Origin: Verrucomicrobium sp. BvORR034
GTDB lineage: Bacteria; Verrucomicrobiota; Verrucomicrobiia; Verrucomicrobiales; Verrucomicrobiaceae
Direction: 5' to 3'
DNA length: 64,000 nt
Assembly: GCF_000739635.1 (NCBI RefSeq)
Contig: NZ_BATQ01000093.1
Location: 1-64,000, forward strand
Within the stretch, counting starts at the first letter, position 1. Every line of letters begins with the position of its first letter. Below are positions 45,404 through 57,903 of the stretch, one piece after another. Position numbers and translations under genes: made by a program. The notes below the pieces were generated by a model. It made no database searches, was not told the DNA's origin, and was given only the letters and a program-made list of their open reading frames with translations.

Positions 45404-47893
45404 CTAGACCCCAACGTCACGAGAGGCGTTGCGGATCTCCTCCGGAGTGCTTTCTGGGCGGTTGAGCACCTGAATCAGGCTCCGCACCTCGGTGCTGCCG
45501 ATCCCGGGTTCCTGGAAGAGGGGGTGCTGCAGGAGGTCGGTGATGGGGGGGCGCATCTGGGGATCGGGATGGAGCATCTGGTTGATGAGCCGGTCCAAGG
45601 TGCCGACACCGCGACCGAGAAGATTGCCGGAGCCATCGGTTCCCAGCGGGCGGGCGGTATGGTCAGGATCGGTGCCGAACTGCAAAACCGCGTCGTAAAC
45701 CTGCTGCAGGTACCTGGGGTCCTCTTTGTCCAGGGTGGCAAAGAGGTGCTGGTTCCCGTGAAAGAGCTGGAAGGCGGTGATGCCCAAGGCCCAGGTGTCC
45801 GACTTGCCAGTCACCACGAAACCTTCCTCCTCACCGGGCAATGGGGCACCGGACTCAATGGCGCGAGAGGACGTAAGGACCTCCGGTGCGAGGTGCAGGG
45901 TGTTGTCGATGGGTTTCTCCTGGAACGTCTGACTGGTGCCCTGGAGGGAGAATCCGAAGTCGGCCACCTTGGCGCGGCCATCTTCGCCGACGAGGAAGTT
46001 CTCCGGCTTGATGTCGAGGTGGAGCATGCCCCGGGTCTCCTGGACGTGTTGCATGCCTTCCAGCATATCGCGCAGCAGTGTCAGCCGGGCCAGGTTTGCT
46101 GACTCCGGGGTGATGTCGCCGCGCCGCTCCGCATCAGAGATGCGGTCGCCTACCCTGGCGACATCGCCGCCAGGGGCCAGCTCCATGGCCAGAAAGACGA
46201 GGCCGTTGGGCGAGAGGAAGGCCCCTTTGTATCCCACAATGTTGGGATGGCCTTCGCCGTGGGCGAGGTGGTGGCTGCGCGCTTCCCGGGCCGAGATCTC
46301 AAAGAAGGGCTGGGCGGTCTCCTCATCCAGCATCGGCATGTTGGCAATGGTGGGGTACTTCAGCACGATGCGTTCGGTCTTCTCCACCTCTTTTCCGTCG
46401 ACCACTTCCGTCCAACGGGCTTCGTAGAGATCGACGATGCCCAATCCGCCCTGGTTCAAGTAGTCAACACGATGGTAGGTGCGGCCATTGAGCACGCAGG
46501 TCTCCGCATCCACCATGTGATTGGAGAGCTGGCTCACCGCGGTGATGTAGGCCTTGTTGATGAAAAGACGTACACCGTACGGGGCGGTGTCAAAGGAGTT
46601 CCCCAGGGCATTCTGCTCAATACCAAGGGTGGCGGCGAGCGCGCGATGCAGATCTTCTTTGAAGGCGGGTCCTTTGGAGGTGATGAAGCCCAGTTGCTGG
46701 TCCTCCGTGAGCTGACGGAGGTCCCGGGCCATGAGTTCACCCAACGTTTTGGAGAGGTGCTCAACGGCGTCGTCGTCCCGGTTGGCAACGGCTTCCTGGA
46801 GGAGTCGGCCCAGGCTCTGGAAGGTGTCTGACTGGAGGGTCTCCTGGGAGACATGGCGGAAGCTGGGATCTTCCAACGGGGGCGGAGCATCCTGGCCCAG
46901 CTGCACCTCGGTGTGGGGTGTTACTTGATGCGACTGTTTGCGAAAGGTCTCCACTGCAGAGGCGAGTCCGGTGCGTTCGTCTGTGGGGACCTGTTTTAGG
47001 CGGTCACGGGAGAAGGTTTCGATCTCCCGGTTGACCTCGCCTTGGGCGACCATGCGATTGGGATCTTCGCCGAGTTTGGCAAAGTAGATCTCCTGCTTGG
47101 CCCGGGCAAACTCATCGCCCCGGTCCACAGGGGTGGGGCGCAGTTGAGTGCGGCCTTCCTGGAGTTGCTTGTCGAGAGGTTGATAATTCTCCAACGGCAC
47201 GAGCTGACAATGAGCCTCGGCCAGACGAAGGTTCAGCGTGTTGTCCGTGCCTTCGGGATTGGCCCCTTCCAGGTGCAGTTTCAAGGAGCGGAGAGTTTCC
47301 ACCCGGGTCTCCACCGGAGCCCCTTCCTGCTCCTGCTCTTGCAACAACGCGGCAAGCCGGTCGGCCTCTTCAAGGTGCTTGCAGGGCAGGGTCTGGATCT
47401 CACTTTCCACGAACCGGATCATCTCGATGACGGGGCTGGCATCACCGTGGCCGTCCTCGCCGCGATGCCGCTGGATGATCTCGAGCTTGGCCTTGAGTTG
47501 ATTGAGCACAGGGAGAAGCTCTGCGTCTGGAGCGCCCTGGGACTTGAGCTGGTGGTACTGTTCCCCCAGGCGGATGGCGGCCTTGTGGTTGCTGCCAACT
47601 GTGGGATCGGGAGCCAGGTGGTTGTTGATCCGGTGAGCGAGGCGCAGCACTCCGTCCTTGAGATTCGCGTAGCGGGACGCCCTGCCAATGGCGGTCTTGA
47701 TACCGCCGCGGCTCAGCAAATTCTCCGTGGAGACGCGGTCTCCGCCCAAGCGGTTGTTAATGCTGTCCACCACGGTCTGCTGAGAGGCCCGGGCCGTCCC
47801 ATTGGGGCTGATCTTGATGCCGCCCTGCAGATCCTGCTGAGGGGCGTGACCAGGATTGAGATGCTGCTGCGACTGGGTGCGGGTGACGTTCAT
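45404..47893 (-). CDS. Large soluble Ser/Thr protein kinase with novel N-terminal region
   Basis: 829 residues. The kinase domain spans ~475-790: glycine loop QGGLGIVDLYEA (481-492), lysine in IVLKYP (K512), helix-C glutamate in AREARSHHLA (near 537), catalytic loop HLDIKPENFL (625-634; HRD changed to HLD), DFG (645-647), APE (669-671) and DTWALGITAFQLFHG. All key catalytic residues are present. The N-terminal ~470 residues are polar, mostly helical and Gln/Glu-rich, with no domain I recognise and no membrane segment, unlike most bacterial PknB-type kinases. It lies 115 bp downstream of the giant SIR2 gene on the same strand. It may be a signalling kinase, a secreted effector or part of a defence unit; the sequence does not decide. 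Confidence 0.85.
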   Translation of the reverse strand: MNVTRTQSQQHLNPGHAPQQDLQGGIKISPNGTARASQQTVVDSINNRLGGDRVSTENLLSRGGIKTAIGRASRYANLKDGVLRLAHRINNHLAPDPTVGSNHKAAIRLGEQYHQLKSQGAPDAELLPVLNQLKAKLEIIQRHRGEDGHGDASPVIEMIRFVESEIQTLPCKHLEEADRLAALLQEQEQEGAPVETRVETLRSLKLHLEGANPEGTDNTLNLRLAEAHCQLVPLENYQPLDKQLQEGRTQLRPTPVDRGDEFARAKQEIYFAKLGEDPNRMVAQGEVNREIETFSRDRLKQVPTDERTGLASAVETFRKQSHQVTPHTEVQLGQDAPPPLEDPSFRHVSQETLQSDTFQSLGRLLQEAVANRDDDAVEHLSKTLGELMARDLRQLTEDQQLGFITSKGPAFKEDLHRALAATLGIEQNALGNSFDTAPYGVRLFINKAYITAVSQLSNHMVDAETCVLNGRTYHRVDYLNQGGLGIVDLYEARWTEVVDGKEVEKTERIVLKYPTIANMPMLDEETAQPFFEISAREARSHHLAHGEGHPNIVGYKGAFLSPNGLVFLAMELAPGGDVARVGDRISDAERRGDITPESANLARLTLLRDMLEGMQHVQETRGMLHLDIKPENFLVGEDGRAKVADFGFSLQGTSQTFQEKPIDNTLHLAPEVLTSSRAIESGAPLPGEEEGFVVTGKSDTWALGITAFQLFHGNQHLFATLDKEDPRYLQQVYDAVLQFGTDPDHTARPLGTDGSGNLLGRGVGTLDRLINQMLHPDPQMRPPITDLLQHPLFQEPGIGSTEVRSLIQVLNRPESTPEEIRNASRDVGV

Positions 47894-48008
47894 GGTCGTG
47901 CTGCTCGTTTCGGGTACTCAGCCCAATTCGCCAAGGCGATTACGTCCATGACCTCTATTTTTCAGGTTTATGTGTCTCGGGTCTCGTGATGAAGGAGACG
48001 CACCACGT

Positions 48009-51000
48009 CTAGGGTTGAAGGGTGGTGGAGCTGAGAATGGCCTTCGTGAGCTCTGCCACTGTCGTTTCCCAGAATGCTGTGCCTTCTGGAGACAGGAGTG
48101 GGGTGTCCAGCGTTTCACCGCTCGAGGCAAACACAAACTGCTCCAGCATCCCTTCGATGGAATTCTGGTCGACCTGTCCCTTGGACAACCCCGCAAAGTT
48201 GGCGTGCCCCTGAAGCGTGCGGACAAAATTATCCGGGCCTCCCGGATCCTTTTCGTGAGATTGCAGCCTCTGGCAGGCTTTACAAAAATTCTGCAGCAGG
48301 CGAATGCGGTGGTAGGAGTGTTTCGTGGAGATGTGAACTGCGTGATCAAACCACGAATTCAGCTTCTCTCCGTAATTGATGCGTCCGCGGAAGACCAGCG
48401 ACTCCAAGGACACTCCTTCGGGATCAGGCGATTGCATGTGCGATGACACGCACCAGAACCGGAGGGACAGCAGCCGCGACCACCAGGTGGTGGAACGTGA
48501 ACCCACTTTCAGGTAGCCTTCCGCAATATCCAGTTGGGAGACCGCATCATTGATCTTGGCCACATGCAGGGCATAGGCCGTCATCTTGTTGTCTACAGGG
48601 TCCTTTGAAAGGGTGCCGCCCAATTGCGGCAGGTGCCCGCCAACCATGCCAAGGCGGCCCCGCAGGTGTTCGTTGAAGTAAGCCGCATAATAGCGTGCTT
48701 GCACGAGGTCCAATTCAGCCCTTCTCAGGTGCACCACCGCATTCATCGCCGACACCTCCTGGGCAGGGGCTTGTTTTAGAAAAAACGTTGCTTCAGTCAG
48801 CCGCCGCTGGGCTTCCGAAAACCGGCCCAGATGCCCAAGGGCCAAGGCGTAGTTGACGTGAAACTCAAAGCGAAGTGCCAGCTCCCCCCGGAGGCTGCCG
48901 ACGGGCATGTGCGCGAGCAAGTCGATGACAAGGTTGCAACAAACCGTGGTGGCAAGCCAATGATGGAGAAACTCTGGCGGTGCAGTTCCGTGGGGATTCC
49001 GGTCCTCAATCCGTTGTTTGAGTTTGGCCACACGAATGTTCCAGACAACCAGCGGGAGCATGGTTTCCCGGACGAAATCGAGGAATCCACTCTGGGACAG
49101 TCTAAGAGTGCTCAGGAAGGTCTCGCGCATGGCGAAAAACACCTTCCGACGCTCGGACGGGTCTGTCGCCAGGTGGCCGGCGGTGCCCAGCCCGAGAAGA
49201 TTGATGGCAGATTCACTCAATTGACTTTCACCGCTCTTGGTTTTGTCGTCACGATGTGTCGAAAGATACCCCTCGATGGAGGAACGGAGGACAGCTGCGG
49301 TCAAGGAAGGTTTGCCGTGGATCCGGTAGTCCTCCGCATGCCAGGGATCAACACGTAGGAGGCGGTCCCCTGACGCCGGGTATCCACTGGAGACGACGTC
49401 ATGACGGCCACCGTCACCGGGCAGATAGCCCATTTCCCCACTCTCGATGCGCAGGCGGAGCTGAATGCGGTGTCCTGCATCAAGGAGCTCCAGAACGAGG
49501 GGGCTGAAGGTCGTCTGCAGGTCATTCAACAAGCTCAACTCTTCACCGGTAAGCGGATACATCTTGGGACCAAAAACCAGAGGAGCAAGCCAACCAGTCG
49601 TCTTTTGGGACCAGTCCGGGCCCAGGTTCACGGCGTCGAGAAGATTCTCGCGGGCAAACATGCCGATGATGGCGTCCGTTTGGGTCCAATACGCGAGGGC
49701 CTTCCATGCAACCATCATGGTCTTCACTGCCTTGAGAAGAGAGATGCGAAGCAGGTCAGTTCGATAGAGCAGGAGTTCCCTGCGATAGGCAGGATCGTTC
49801 ACCCCACCGCGTTGAGCACGGAATTGTTCCAGATGAGTGTTGGTGGCATCTCGCAGATGCCTGATGGCGCAGAAGCGGTGGTAGAGCGACTCGATGACCG
49901 TCGAAACGTGTTCGCTTGAGTAGAATGCGTGCAGGAACCATTCTCCAATCCAGTAGTGGATGGAGCTTCTGTAGCACCGCATCTGCACCTGATCCTCGTC
50001 TTGCTCGACACCCAGCAAGTCGATCAGGGGTTGTCGCACGTCGGCGTACATCCACAGGTAACCACCCGTCTTCCGGTGCATGACCCCGCCATTCACGAGC
50101 TGGTCAGTCCACTGTTCTGTGGTGGCGTAGCGCTTCTCATCATTGTCACTGAATGCCGTGTTGAACATGTCGGGACAAAGAACCGCTGCGTGAGAAATGC
50201 GCGATGCCGGATGACGCGATTGGCGAAACAGGCAGAGGCTGTAAAGGAACCGGAGTCGTTCGGTTGGCTGGTCTCCCTTGAGGAACTCCTGGATCTTGTG
50301 GAAACGGCTGGGCGCTTTCAGAGCGCTGCCATGCCAGCTGTCATCGGTCAGCTTCCCTTTGTGATCAGCACCAATCACGAAAAACCGGTTCTCCAGTTTG
50401 TTACCCCGGATGTTCGAGTCCCAGTTGGTCCATCTGGCAGTCTCCAAGGATGCCAGGTCACCACCTTTGGCTTCGACACTCTTCCGCACAAAGTTTTGTC
50501 GTAGCTGAAACTTCCTGTGCCTCGCCTGGGTGTATGGCAAGACAACCACAGAGACCTTGCATTGCAAAAGCGCGGTAATGAAATGATTCAATGCGCGAAA
50601 TTCCTCCGGGTTGGTCTCCGCCCAGGTAATGTTTTTCCAACCGGCACAGCTGCCGGGAGTGTTGCGATCATAGATGAAGATCACCCACTCCTGGCCCGAG
50701 GCATCAAAGTACTGGCTGAAGAGGTCTTTGATCCGGTTTGTCAGCATCGGCAGACTTTCGTCGGTCAGATCGCTTTCATTGATGGTCAAGTTTGCATGCG
50801 TTGCGTCAAAGCGCCCCAGTCTTAACGCCATGAGGGACAGGCATTCCGTGGCCAGTGCAGATGGGGTTGCAAAATCTTCCGACTCAAGCCACAGACATTC
50901 CCGGTACTGTCGCTGCAGCGTCTCATAGAGCCGCTGCATGATGGGGGACACTCCAGAAAAGGTATCAATAACCAATGCCTGCCCGCACCAATCCTTGGCT

Positions 51001-52865
51001 GGCATCTTGGAGGCAGGGGTGTTGCCCGGAACCGCAGTCCAACGAGCCCACTGCAGCTCGGTTCCTGCGACGTCCATTGCGCCGGGGAAACTGTAGAAGG
51101 TGAGGTCTTTAAAGTGCCGAAGGTTTTTCTGGGCCTGCCAGTTTTGGGCAAAGTCAATTTCCGCCGGTTTAAGAAGCTCGGCCAGTTTCTTGACGCAGTC
51201 ATCGATCTTCAGGTTCTTCAATTGGTTTTGAGCCGCATCCGAGTCGAGATCCTTGTGCCAGGCCGGAATGTGTTGCAGGAACTGGTAGGTGTATCCGGAA
51301 GGTGGAAGACGGTGGCTGACATGCTGATAGAGCTCATAAAGAAGCAAGTCCGTGTGTCTGGATTCAACGACATGCACCCGGCCGTTTCCAAGATGATCCC
51401 GAAGTTTTTGCCGGCAGTCTTCCGGACGGGTATGCGCGATCCAGAAGATCTTGACCTGCGGACGCATTCGGAGCACGGCGTTGAAATACTGGTTCATTCT
51501 TTCATCTGATCCCGAGCAACCCAGCACCAGCAGGTGCTTCGGCAGGTGTTTCGGCTGACGTTGCAGCAGTTGTTGCAGCACGTGGTTTGGCAGATGTTCC
51601 CGCAACTGCTGCTTGAGCTGGTTCGGCAGGTGTTTCTGCAGATTGGGCTCCTCATCCTCGAACTGGAGATACTGTGCCATGGTTTTCTGATCCCTCAACG
51701 ACGGGATGGTATCCAGGCTGAAGTCCGCACGGGTGTCATGTTGAGTGCCGTGAAGTTTGATCAAGGTGCGCTGCCCCAGGACGGTCATGGGATCTGGAAG
51801 ATTGCCATCGAGCGTCAGAGAGATCGTGGCCAAGGGGTATTTGAGGTCTTCAAATGACTCCTCAATGAGTGTATCAAAGTTGGTGGTCAGGTAGGTTTCG
51901 ATTCGTAATGGGCGGGACAGGTGCGCGAGCATGCGGTGGGTGAGGTTTGGCCGCCTGCCCTGCACAAGGTGAATGTTGAAGCTGTCAATGAGCCGTTGCT
52001 CGGTCTCCCCCCTCATTTCGAGATAGCCGCTGGGATGAAGGCGCAGGCGTGCCAGGAAGCCCAGGGCGGACCGCCAGTCACACAAGCTTCGCAGGCCGGA
52101 TTCCAGAATCGTGCTCGCATCAGACAAGCTATGTCCCGGAACCATCCCGTGTAGCGTCAGGTTGCGGAGGGCCTCTTTGCCATGGGCAACGCCCCACGCC
52201 GACAAGATGCGGGCGTCCTGCAGCTTGAGTCCATCCAGTTTTGCGTCGGCATTCCCATTGGCAATCATGCCCACCCACCGGGGCAGCGCTTCGTTGAGAT
52301 CCCCCAAAGAAAGCAACCGCGGCAGCAGAGGCCTCAGCAGCAGCTTCTCAAAGTGCTTGGGGTTGTTCAAATGATCCAGGCATTGTTCCACCAAGGACTG
52401 AAGTTCGAGCGCGGAAGGCTCGGGCAGGTCCCCATTCGATTCCAACTGGATCTTCCACTTGTTCAGTTCGATGCAGCATTTTCCGACGGGGTCTTTCCCG
52501 TCATCGATCTTGCCTGGAGCCACGATCCGAAGCAAAGCACACCGCAGGAACACGAGGGCGATCCATTGCACACAAACCTGCATTTGATCGTAGCGGGGAA
52601 AGTCAGGCCACCCATCACGGGAGAGATTCCGCTGGGGTCGCTTGTGCCCCTCGAAGAACATGTTCATCTGCTCTTTTTCAGTCATCACGCATCGGCAAAA
52701 CACGTAGGGCAGATATTCATCAAACCGGCGACCGATCATGATACCAGAAGCGCGGGACACGCCGGCGCCGCAAAAAACAGCGAAGCCCTCGCCTTTGTCC
52801 AGAACGCCATCAATCTCCTTGATGAACTTGTTGATCTCAGATTCCTGGTTTGTTTCAGCGCTCAT
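48009..52865 (-). CDS. Giant protein with N-terminal SIR2-like NADase domain and STAND-like layout
   Basis: 1618 residues. SIR2-like domain at ~25-510: NAD-binding FCGAGVSRASG (31-41), YLTTNFDTLIEE (325-336), LIKLHGT (368-374) and LLVLGCSGSDERM (445-457), the pattern of defence SIR2 NADases rather than deacetylases. After it, 630-740 keeps the order of a P-loop NTPase (LVIDTFSGVSPIMQRLYE in P-loop position, EWVIFIYDRNTPG in Walker-B position), but the GKS/T is missing, so it looks like a degenerate STAND/NACHT core. Residues ~850-1618 are long, helical, repeat-like and contain no catalytic motif; they may form a sensor. Base composition by eye is more A+T-rich than uvrA next door. Domain order recalls SIR2-STAND (Avs5-type) antiphage proteins, but the size is unusual. 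Function is inferred. Confidence 0.82.
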   Translation of the reverse strand: MSAETNQESEINKFIKEIDGVLDKGEGFAVFCGAGVSRASGIMIGRRFDEYLPYVFCRCVMTEKEQMNMFFEGHKRPQRNLSRDGWPDFPRYDQMQVCVQWIALVFLRCALLRIVAPGKIDDGKDPVGKCCIELNKWKIQLESNGDLPEPSALELQSLVEQCLDHLNNPKHFEKLLLRPLLPRLLSLGDLNEALPRWVGMIANGNADAKLDGLKLQDARILSAWGVAHGKEALRNLTLHGMVPGHSLSDASTILESGLRSLCDWRSALGFLARLRLHPSGYLEMRGETEQRLIDSFNIHLVQGRRPNLTHRMLAHLSRPLRIETYLTTNFDTLIEESFEDLKYPLATISLTLDGNLPDPMTVLGQRTLIKLHGTQHDTRADFSLDTIPSLRDQKTMAQYLQFEDEEPNLQKHLPNQLKQQLREHLPNHVLQQLLQRQPKHLPKHLLVLGCSGSDERMNQYFNAVLRMRPQVKIFWIAHTRPEDCRQKLRDHLGNGRVHVVESRHTDLLLYELYQHVSHRLPPSGYTYQFLQHIPAWHKDLDSDAAQNQLKNLKIDDCVKKLAELLKPAEIDFAQNWQAQKNLRHFKDLTFYSFPGAMDVAGTELQWARWTAVPGNTPASKMPAKDWCGQALVIDTFSGVSPIMQRLYETLQRQYRECLWLESEDFATPSALATECLSLMALRLGRFDATHANLTINESDLTDESLPMLTNRIKDLFSQYFDASGQEWVIFIYDRNTPGSCAGWKNITWAETNPEEFRALNHFITALLQCKVSVVVLPYTQARHRKFQLRQNFVRKSVEAKGGDLASLETARWTNWDSNIRGNKLENRFFVIGADHKGKLTDDSWHGSALKAPSRFHKIQEFLKGDQPTERLRFLYSLCLFRQSRHPASRISHAAVLCPDMFNTAFSDNDEKRYATTEQWTDQLVNGGVMHRKTGGYLWMYADVRQPLIDLLGVEQDEDQVQMRCYRSSIHYWIGEWFLHAFYSSEHVSTVIESLYHRFCAIRHLRDATNTHLEQFRAQRGGVNDPAYRRELLLYRTDLLRISLLKAVKTMMVAWKALAYWTQTDAIIGMFARENLLDAVNLGPDWSQKTTGWLAPLVFGPKMYPLTGEELSLLNDLQTTFSPLVLELLDAGHRIQLRLRIESGEMGYLPGDGGRHDVVSSGYPASGDRLLRVDPWHAEDYRIHGKPSLTAAVLRSSIEGYLSTHRDDKTKSGESQLSESAINLLGLGTAGHLATDPSERRKVFFAMRETFLSTLRLSQSGFLDFVRETMLPLVVWNIRVAKLKQRIEDRNPHGTAPPEFLHHWLATTVCCNLVIDLLAHMPVGSLRGELALRFEFHVNYALALGHLGRFSEAQRRLTEATFFLKQAPAQEVSAMNAVVHLRRAELDLVQARYYAAYFNEHLRGRLGMVGGHLPQLGGTLSKDPVDNKMTAYALHVAKINDAVSQLDIAEGYLKVGSRSTTWWSRLLSLRFWCVSSHMQSPDPEGVSLESLVFRGRINYGEKLNSWFDHAVHISTKHSYHRIRLLQNFCKACQRLQSHEKDPGGPDNFVRTLQGHANFAGLSKGQVDQNSIEGMLEQFVFASSGETLDTPLLSPEGTAFWETTVAELTKAILSSTTLQP

Positions 52866-53183
52866 TGTGAAATGGGTGGACCTTGAACCGGTGGAAAATT
52901 TCAGCCGCAGTCGAAGTGTACTTGGATGCAGTGGAAAAACTTGCTCTTATTCTACAGGATGGGCAATCCACGTGCGCAAGCGTTTTTTTCCTTGTGAACA
53001 CCTGAAGATTTAGTGTCGCGGTTGGTCCGTAATGTGCTTGCGCGCACTCGCTGGTGCCGCTGAGACGCGGCTGCGGGATTTCGCGGAGAATATCCGCAAT
53101 CACCATGTCCTGGTGTCCTCGCCAGCGCGGCCGCGAGCTCCCGGTCCGTCCGTCGCCATGCCGGACAACGTGCAGGGCCAGCG
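52866..53183. other. Intergenic region upstream of the SIR2-like gene
   Basis: A 318-bp gap between the uvrA stop and the SIR2-like start, both on the minus strand. The half next to the SIR2-like gene (52866-53010) is A+T-richer and is the likely promoter region. The half next to uvrA is GC-rich; no convincing terminator with a T-run was found. Confidence 0.4.
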
Positions 53184-56126
<2,943 letters not shown>

Positions 56127-56298
56127 GGGGCAGGGGATTGCCAACATCCACCGGAAGGGGGGCGGCATCAAGGCGCAGAGCCCGCCTGGGGGCCAAAAAG
56201 TTCTGAAATATCAGCGCAACCTTCTCAAACAGCGTGTGTTTACGATGTCCATGTCCACCCTGACCTTGCGAACCGTCCCAGCCTTACTAGCTTGGAAC

Positions 56299-56922
56299 AT
56301 GCCGGAATGGACTCCGACACCCGCAACATCTCAACCTGCCGTGGACACCTCCGCGGACGAGGAGAGCGTGCGGTTGATGCTCAGGGTCAAGGAAGGGGAC
56401 ATGCGGGCTTTTGAACAACTGGTGGAGATTCACCAGCGTGCCGTGATCGGCACCGTGGCCCGGATGCTGAACAACATGGATGATGCGCACGACATCGCGC
56501 AGCAGGTCTTTGTGCGCGTGTGGCGCTCCGCCTCCCGCTATGAGCCCAGCGCGAAGTTCACCACCTGGCTCTTCACCATCGCGCGGAATCTCGTCTTCAA
56601 TGAGATGCGGCGTCGTGGGCGGAAGAAGGAAGTCTCCATGGAGGAGGATCAGGAGGAGCACCATCGGGAGCATGCCACCTCAGCCAGGCAGAATCCTGAC
56701 AATGTCGTCGCCCAAGGGGAAATGGAGTCCGCGATCGACCGCGCCATCCAGAGCCTGCCGGAAAAGCAACGTCTGGCAGTGAGCCTGCGCAAGGATGCGG
56801 ACATGCCCTACGAAGAGATTTGCGAGATTCTCGGCATGTCCCTCTCGGCCGTGAAGAGCCTGCTCTTCCGCGCCAGAAATGAGCTCAAGGAGAAGCTCTC
56901 AGCCTATCTGGACGAGGCCTGA
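56299..56922 (+). CDS. ECF-type RNA polymerase sigma factor
   Basis: 207 residues if the ATG at 56299 (MPEWTPTPATS) is used; another ATG at 56245 is possible and neither has a strong ribosome-binding site. Region 2 is EGDMRAFEQLVEIHQRAVIG...DDAHDIAQQVFVRVWRSA and FTTWLFTIARNLVFNEMRRR, with a charged linker (EEDQEEHHREH). Region 4 is SLPEKQRLAVSLRKDADMPYEEICEILGMSLSAVKSLLFRARNELK. No anti-sigma gene adjoins it, so its control is not visible here. Confidence 0.92.
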   Translation: MPEWTPTPATSQPAVDTSADEESVRLMLRVKEGDMRAFEQLVEIHQRAVIGTVARMLNNMDDAHDIAQQVFVRVWRSASRYEPSAKFTTWLFTIARNLVFNEMRRRGRKKEVSMEEDQEEHHREHATSARQNPDNVVAQGEMESAIDRAIQSLPEKQRLAVSLRKDADMPYEEICEILGMSLSAVKSLLFRARNELKEKLSAYLDEA

Positions 56923-57035
56923 GTCTCAGAAATCCTCTGTCTTCCGGTGTGACGTGACTGGATCGTGACACGCCGCAGGCTCTCAAGGAATAATTCCGTT
57001 GGCAACTTGTCCGTGCGTGTGGCACCTCAGAAGTG

Positions 57036-57764
57036 ATGCCCACGTCCCCCCTGCCAAGCATCCCAGTGGCCTCTGAGGCTGCTGACGCCCAACCCAAGAA
57101 GCATCCGGCGCTGTCGGAGCAGATCGGGTCGGTGTTATCGTCGATGGGGGGGCGGCCGATCCGCCTGCGGGACATCATTGAGGTGCTGCATGGCGGCACC
57201 TATCTGATGCTGTTGATTCTGCTTTCACTGCCGTTCTGCATGCCCATCCCGCTGCTGGGGTTGTCCACGCCCTTCGGCGCGGTGATTGCCATTATTGGCC
57301 TGCGTCTGGCGCTGAGAAAGGAACCCTGGCTGCCGGACAGGGTGCTGAATGTGGAACTCTCCCCGAAGATGGCCGGACGGATCCTCGGGGCCAGTCAGAA
57401 AGCGGTGCGCGGGCTGGAGAAGATGCTCCGTGCCCGCTGGACGGTGCTGGTGGATCCACCCGTGTTTCAGCACCTGTACGGTGCCGTCATCTTCGCGTGC
57501 GGCTGCCTGCTCCTGTTGCCGCTGCCCATTCCCTTTAGCAATGTGCTCCCCGCCGTCCCTGTGATCCTGCTTTCCGGTGCTTTGCTGGAGCGCGATGGCA
57601 AGTTCGCTGTTGGTGGTCTCGCCATGTTTTTAATCAACCTCGCCTTCTTCGGTGCGATCTTCCTCGGCGGTGGTGTGGTGATCAGCTGGCTGGAGTCCTG
57701 GTTCAGCGGCATCTATGATCCCGAGGAACACCTGACGCCGGCGTTGGAAGAGATTCTGGAGTAG
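57036..57764 (+). CDS. ExoD-family membrane protein
   Basis: 242 residues from the ATG at 57036 (a GTG at 57033 is adjacent in frame). A cytoplasmic start (RPIRLRDIIEVLHGGTYLMLLILLSLPFCMPIPLLG) leads into several hydrophobic helices, with PFGAVIAIIGLRLALRKEPWLP and a helix-rich C-terminus. This matches the ExoD (exopolysaccharide synthesis) family, whose biochemical role is unclear. It lies ~110 bp after the sigma factor gene in the same direction. Confidence 0.85.
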   Translation: MPTSPLPSIPVASEAADAQPKKHPALSEQIGSVLSSMGGRPIRLRDIIEVLHGGTYLMLLILLSLPFCMPIPLLGLSTPFGAVIAIIGLRLALRKEPWLPDRVLNVELSPKMAGRILGASQKAVRGLEKMLRARWTVLVDPPVFQHLYGAVIFACGCLLLLPLPIPFSNVLPAVPVILLSGALLERDGKFAVGGLAMFLINLAFFGAIFLGGGVVISWLESWFSGIYDPEEHLTPALEEILE

Positions 57765-57903
57765 GGAGTTGCCCCCTAGAACCGGAGTTGCAGATCGACT
57801 GGTACGTCTCGAAACGCGCCAGCGTCTTGGACTACGGTGTGAATCAGTCCAAGGCAATGGGCGGGAGATGAGGCGTTCTCACCCCTGGCTCGCATGGATC
57901 CTC

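Noticed and set aside
45404-47893. Type III secretion effector assignment for the kinase
   Set aside because: No secretion genes, chaperone gene or recognised effector signal are in the window. It remains only a possibility.
48009-52865. Reading the SIR2 domain as a protein deacetylase
   Set aside because: The zinc-binding Cys pairs of sirtuin deacetylases are not seen in the expected place, and the long fused architecture matches defence NADases better.
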